Below, piece by piece: positions 14,214-14,214 of a stretch of 14,214 nucleotides of DNA (positions within the stretch are counted from its first letter, which is position 1; each line of letters begins with the position of its first letter). The position numbers and the translations under genes are program-made. The notes beneath the pieces were generated by a model that saw only the letters and a program-made list of their open reading frames with translations, searched no databases and had not been told where the DNA came from. Source of the DNA: Lentisphaerota bacterium (GTDB lineage: Bacteria > Verrucomicrobiota > Lentisphaeria > Oligosphaerales > Oligosphaeraceae). Location: contig JAAZIZ010000428.1 in the NCBI GenBank assembly GCA_012800565.1, positions 1 through 14,214 on the forward strand. The letters are read 5' to 3'.

Positions 14214-14214
14214 G

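Overview
The window looks like chromosomal DNA from a Lentisphaerota/Verrucomicrobiota-type bacterium (Victivallales-like). The pointers are a short pseudopilin with the N-terminus FTLIELLVVIAIIAVLA and an H-X9-D motif near its C-terminus, two Gfo/Idh/MocA oxidoreductases, a very large exported GH42-like protein, moderately high GC, and 9-bp GGAC-type repeats between genes. This taxonomic guess comes from protein style only. I see no rRNA, tRNA, CRISPR array, transposase, phage or plasmid gene.

Layout. At the left end (1-307) there is a GC-rich perfect hairpin, then an AT-rich regulatory region. It precedes a two-gene + strand unit: an Lrp/AsnC-type regulator (308-757) and a DMT/EamA transporter (754-1725), which share an ATGA stop/start. 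A minus-strand Gfo/Idh/MocA oxidoreductase (1825-2826) converges on them and has its own candidate promoter with a dyad. Positions 2827-3310 hold no gene but contain a repeat-rich element of about 245 bp with inverted arms.

The centre (3311-12528) is a run of seven minus-strand genes, read from 12528 downwards: pseudopilin, 1433-aa GH42-like exported protein, exported protein of unknown family, class I hydro-lyase alpha subunit, hydro-lyase beta subunit, AtuA/DUF1446-like protein, DUF4387 protein. Four of the six junctions are ATGA overlaps. Another is a 9-nt gap, and only the junction before the alpha subunit is longer (69 nt). A good sigma70-like promoter (12628-12656) lies before the pseudopilin. 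The right end carries a divergent Gfo/Idh/MocA gene (12858-14150) behind a hairpin-rich leader, and then 9-bp tandem repeats that run off the window.

How the genes may work together (inference): the exported proteins would act on a glycoside outside the cytoplasm. The oxidoreductases would handle sugars or cyclitols. The alpha/beta hydro-lyase with AtuA and DUF4387 would process a hydroxy- or unsaturated acid. The hydro-lyase keeps its Fe-S cysteines but departs from the fumarase/tartrate dehydratase consensus at several substrate-side motifs, mostly in the beta subunit. A non-standard substrate is therefore likely. This four-gene block is the most interesting part of the window.
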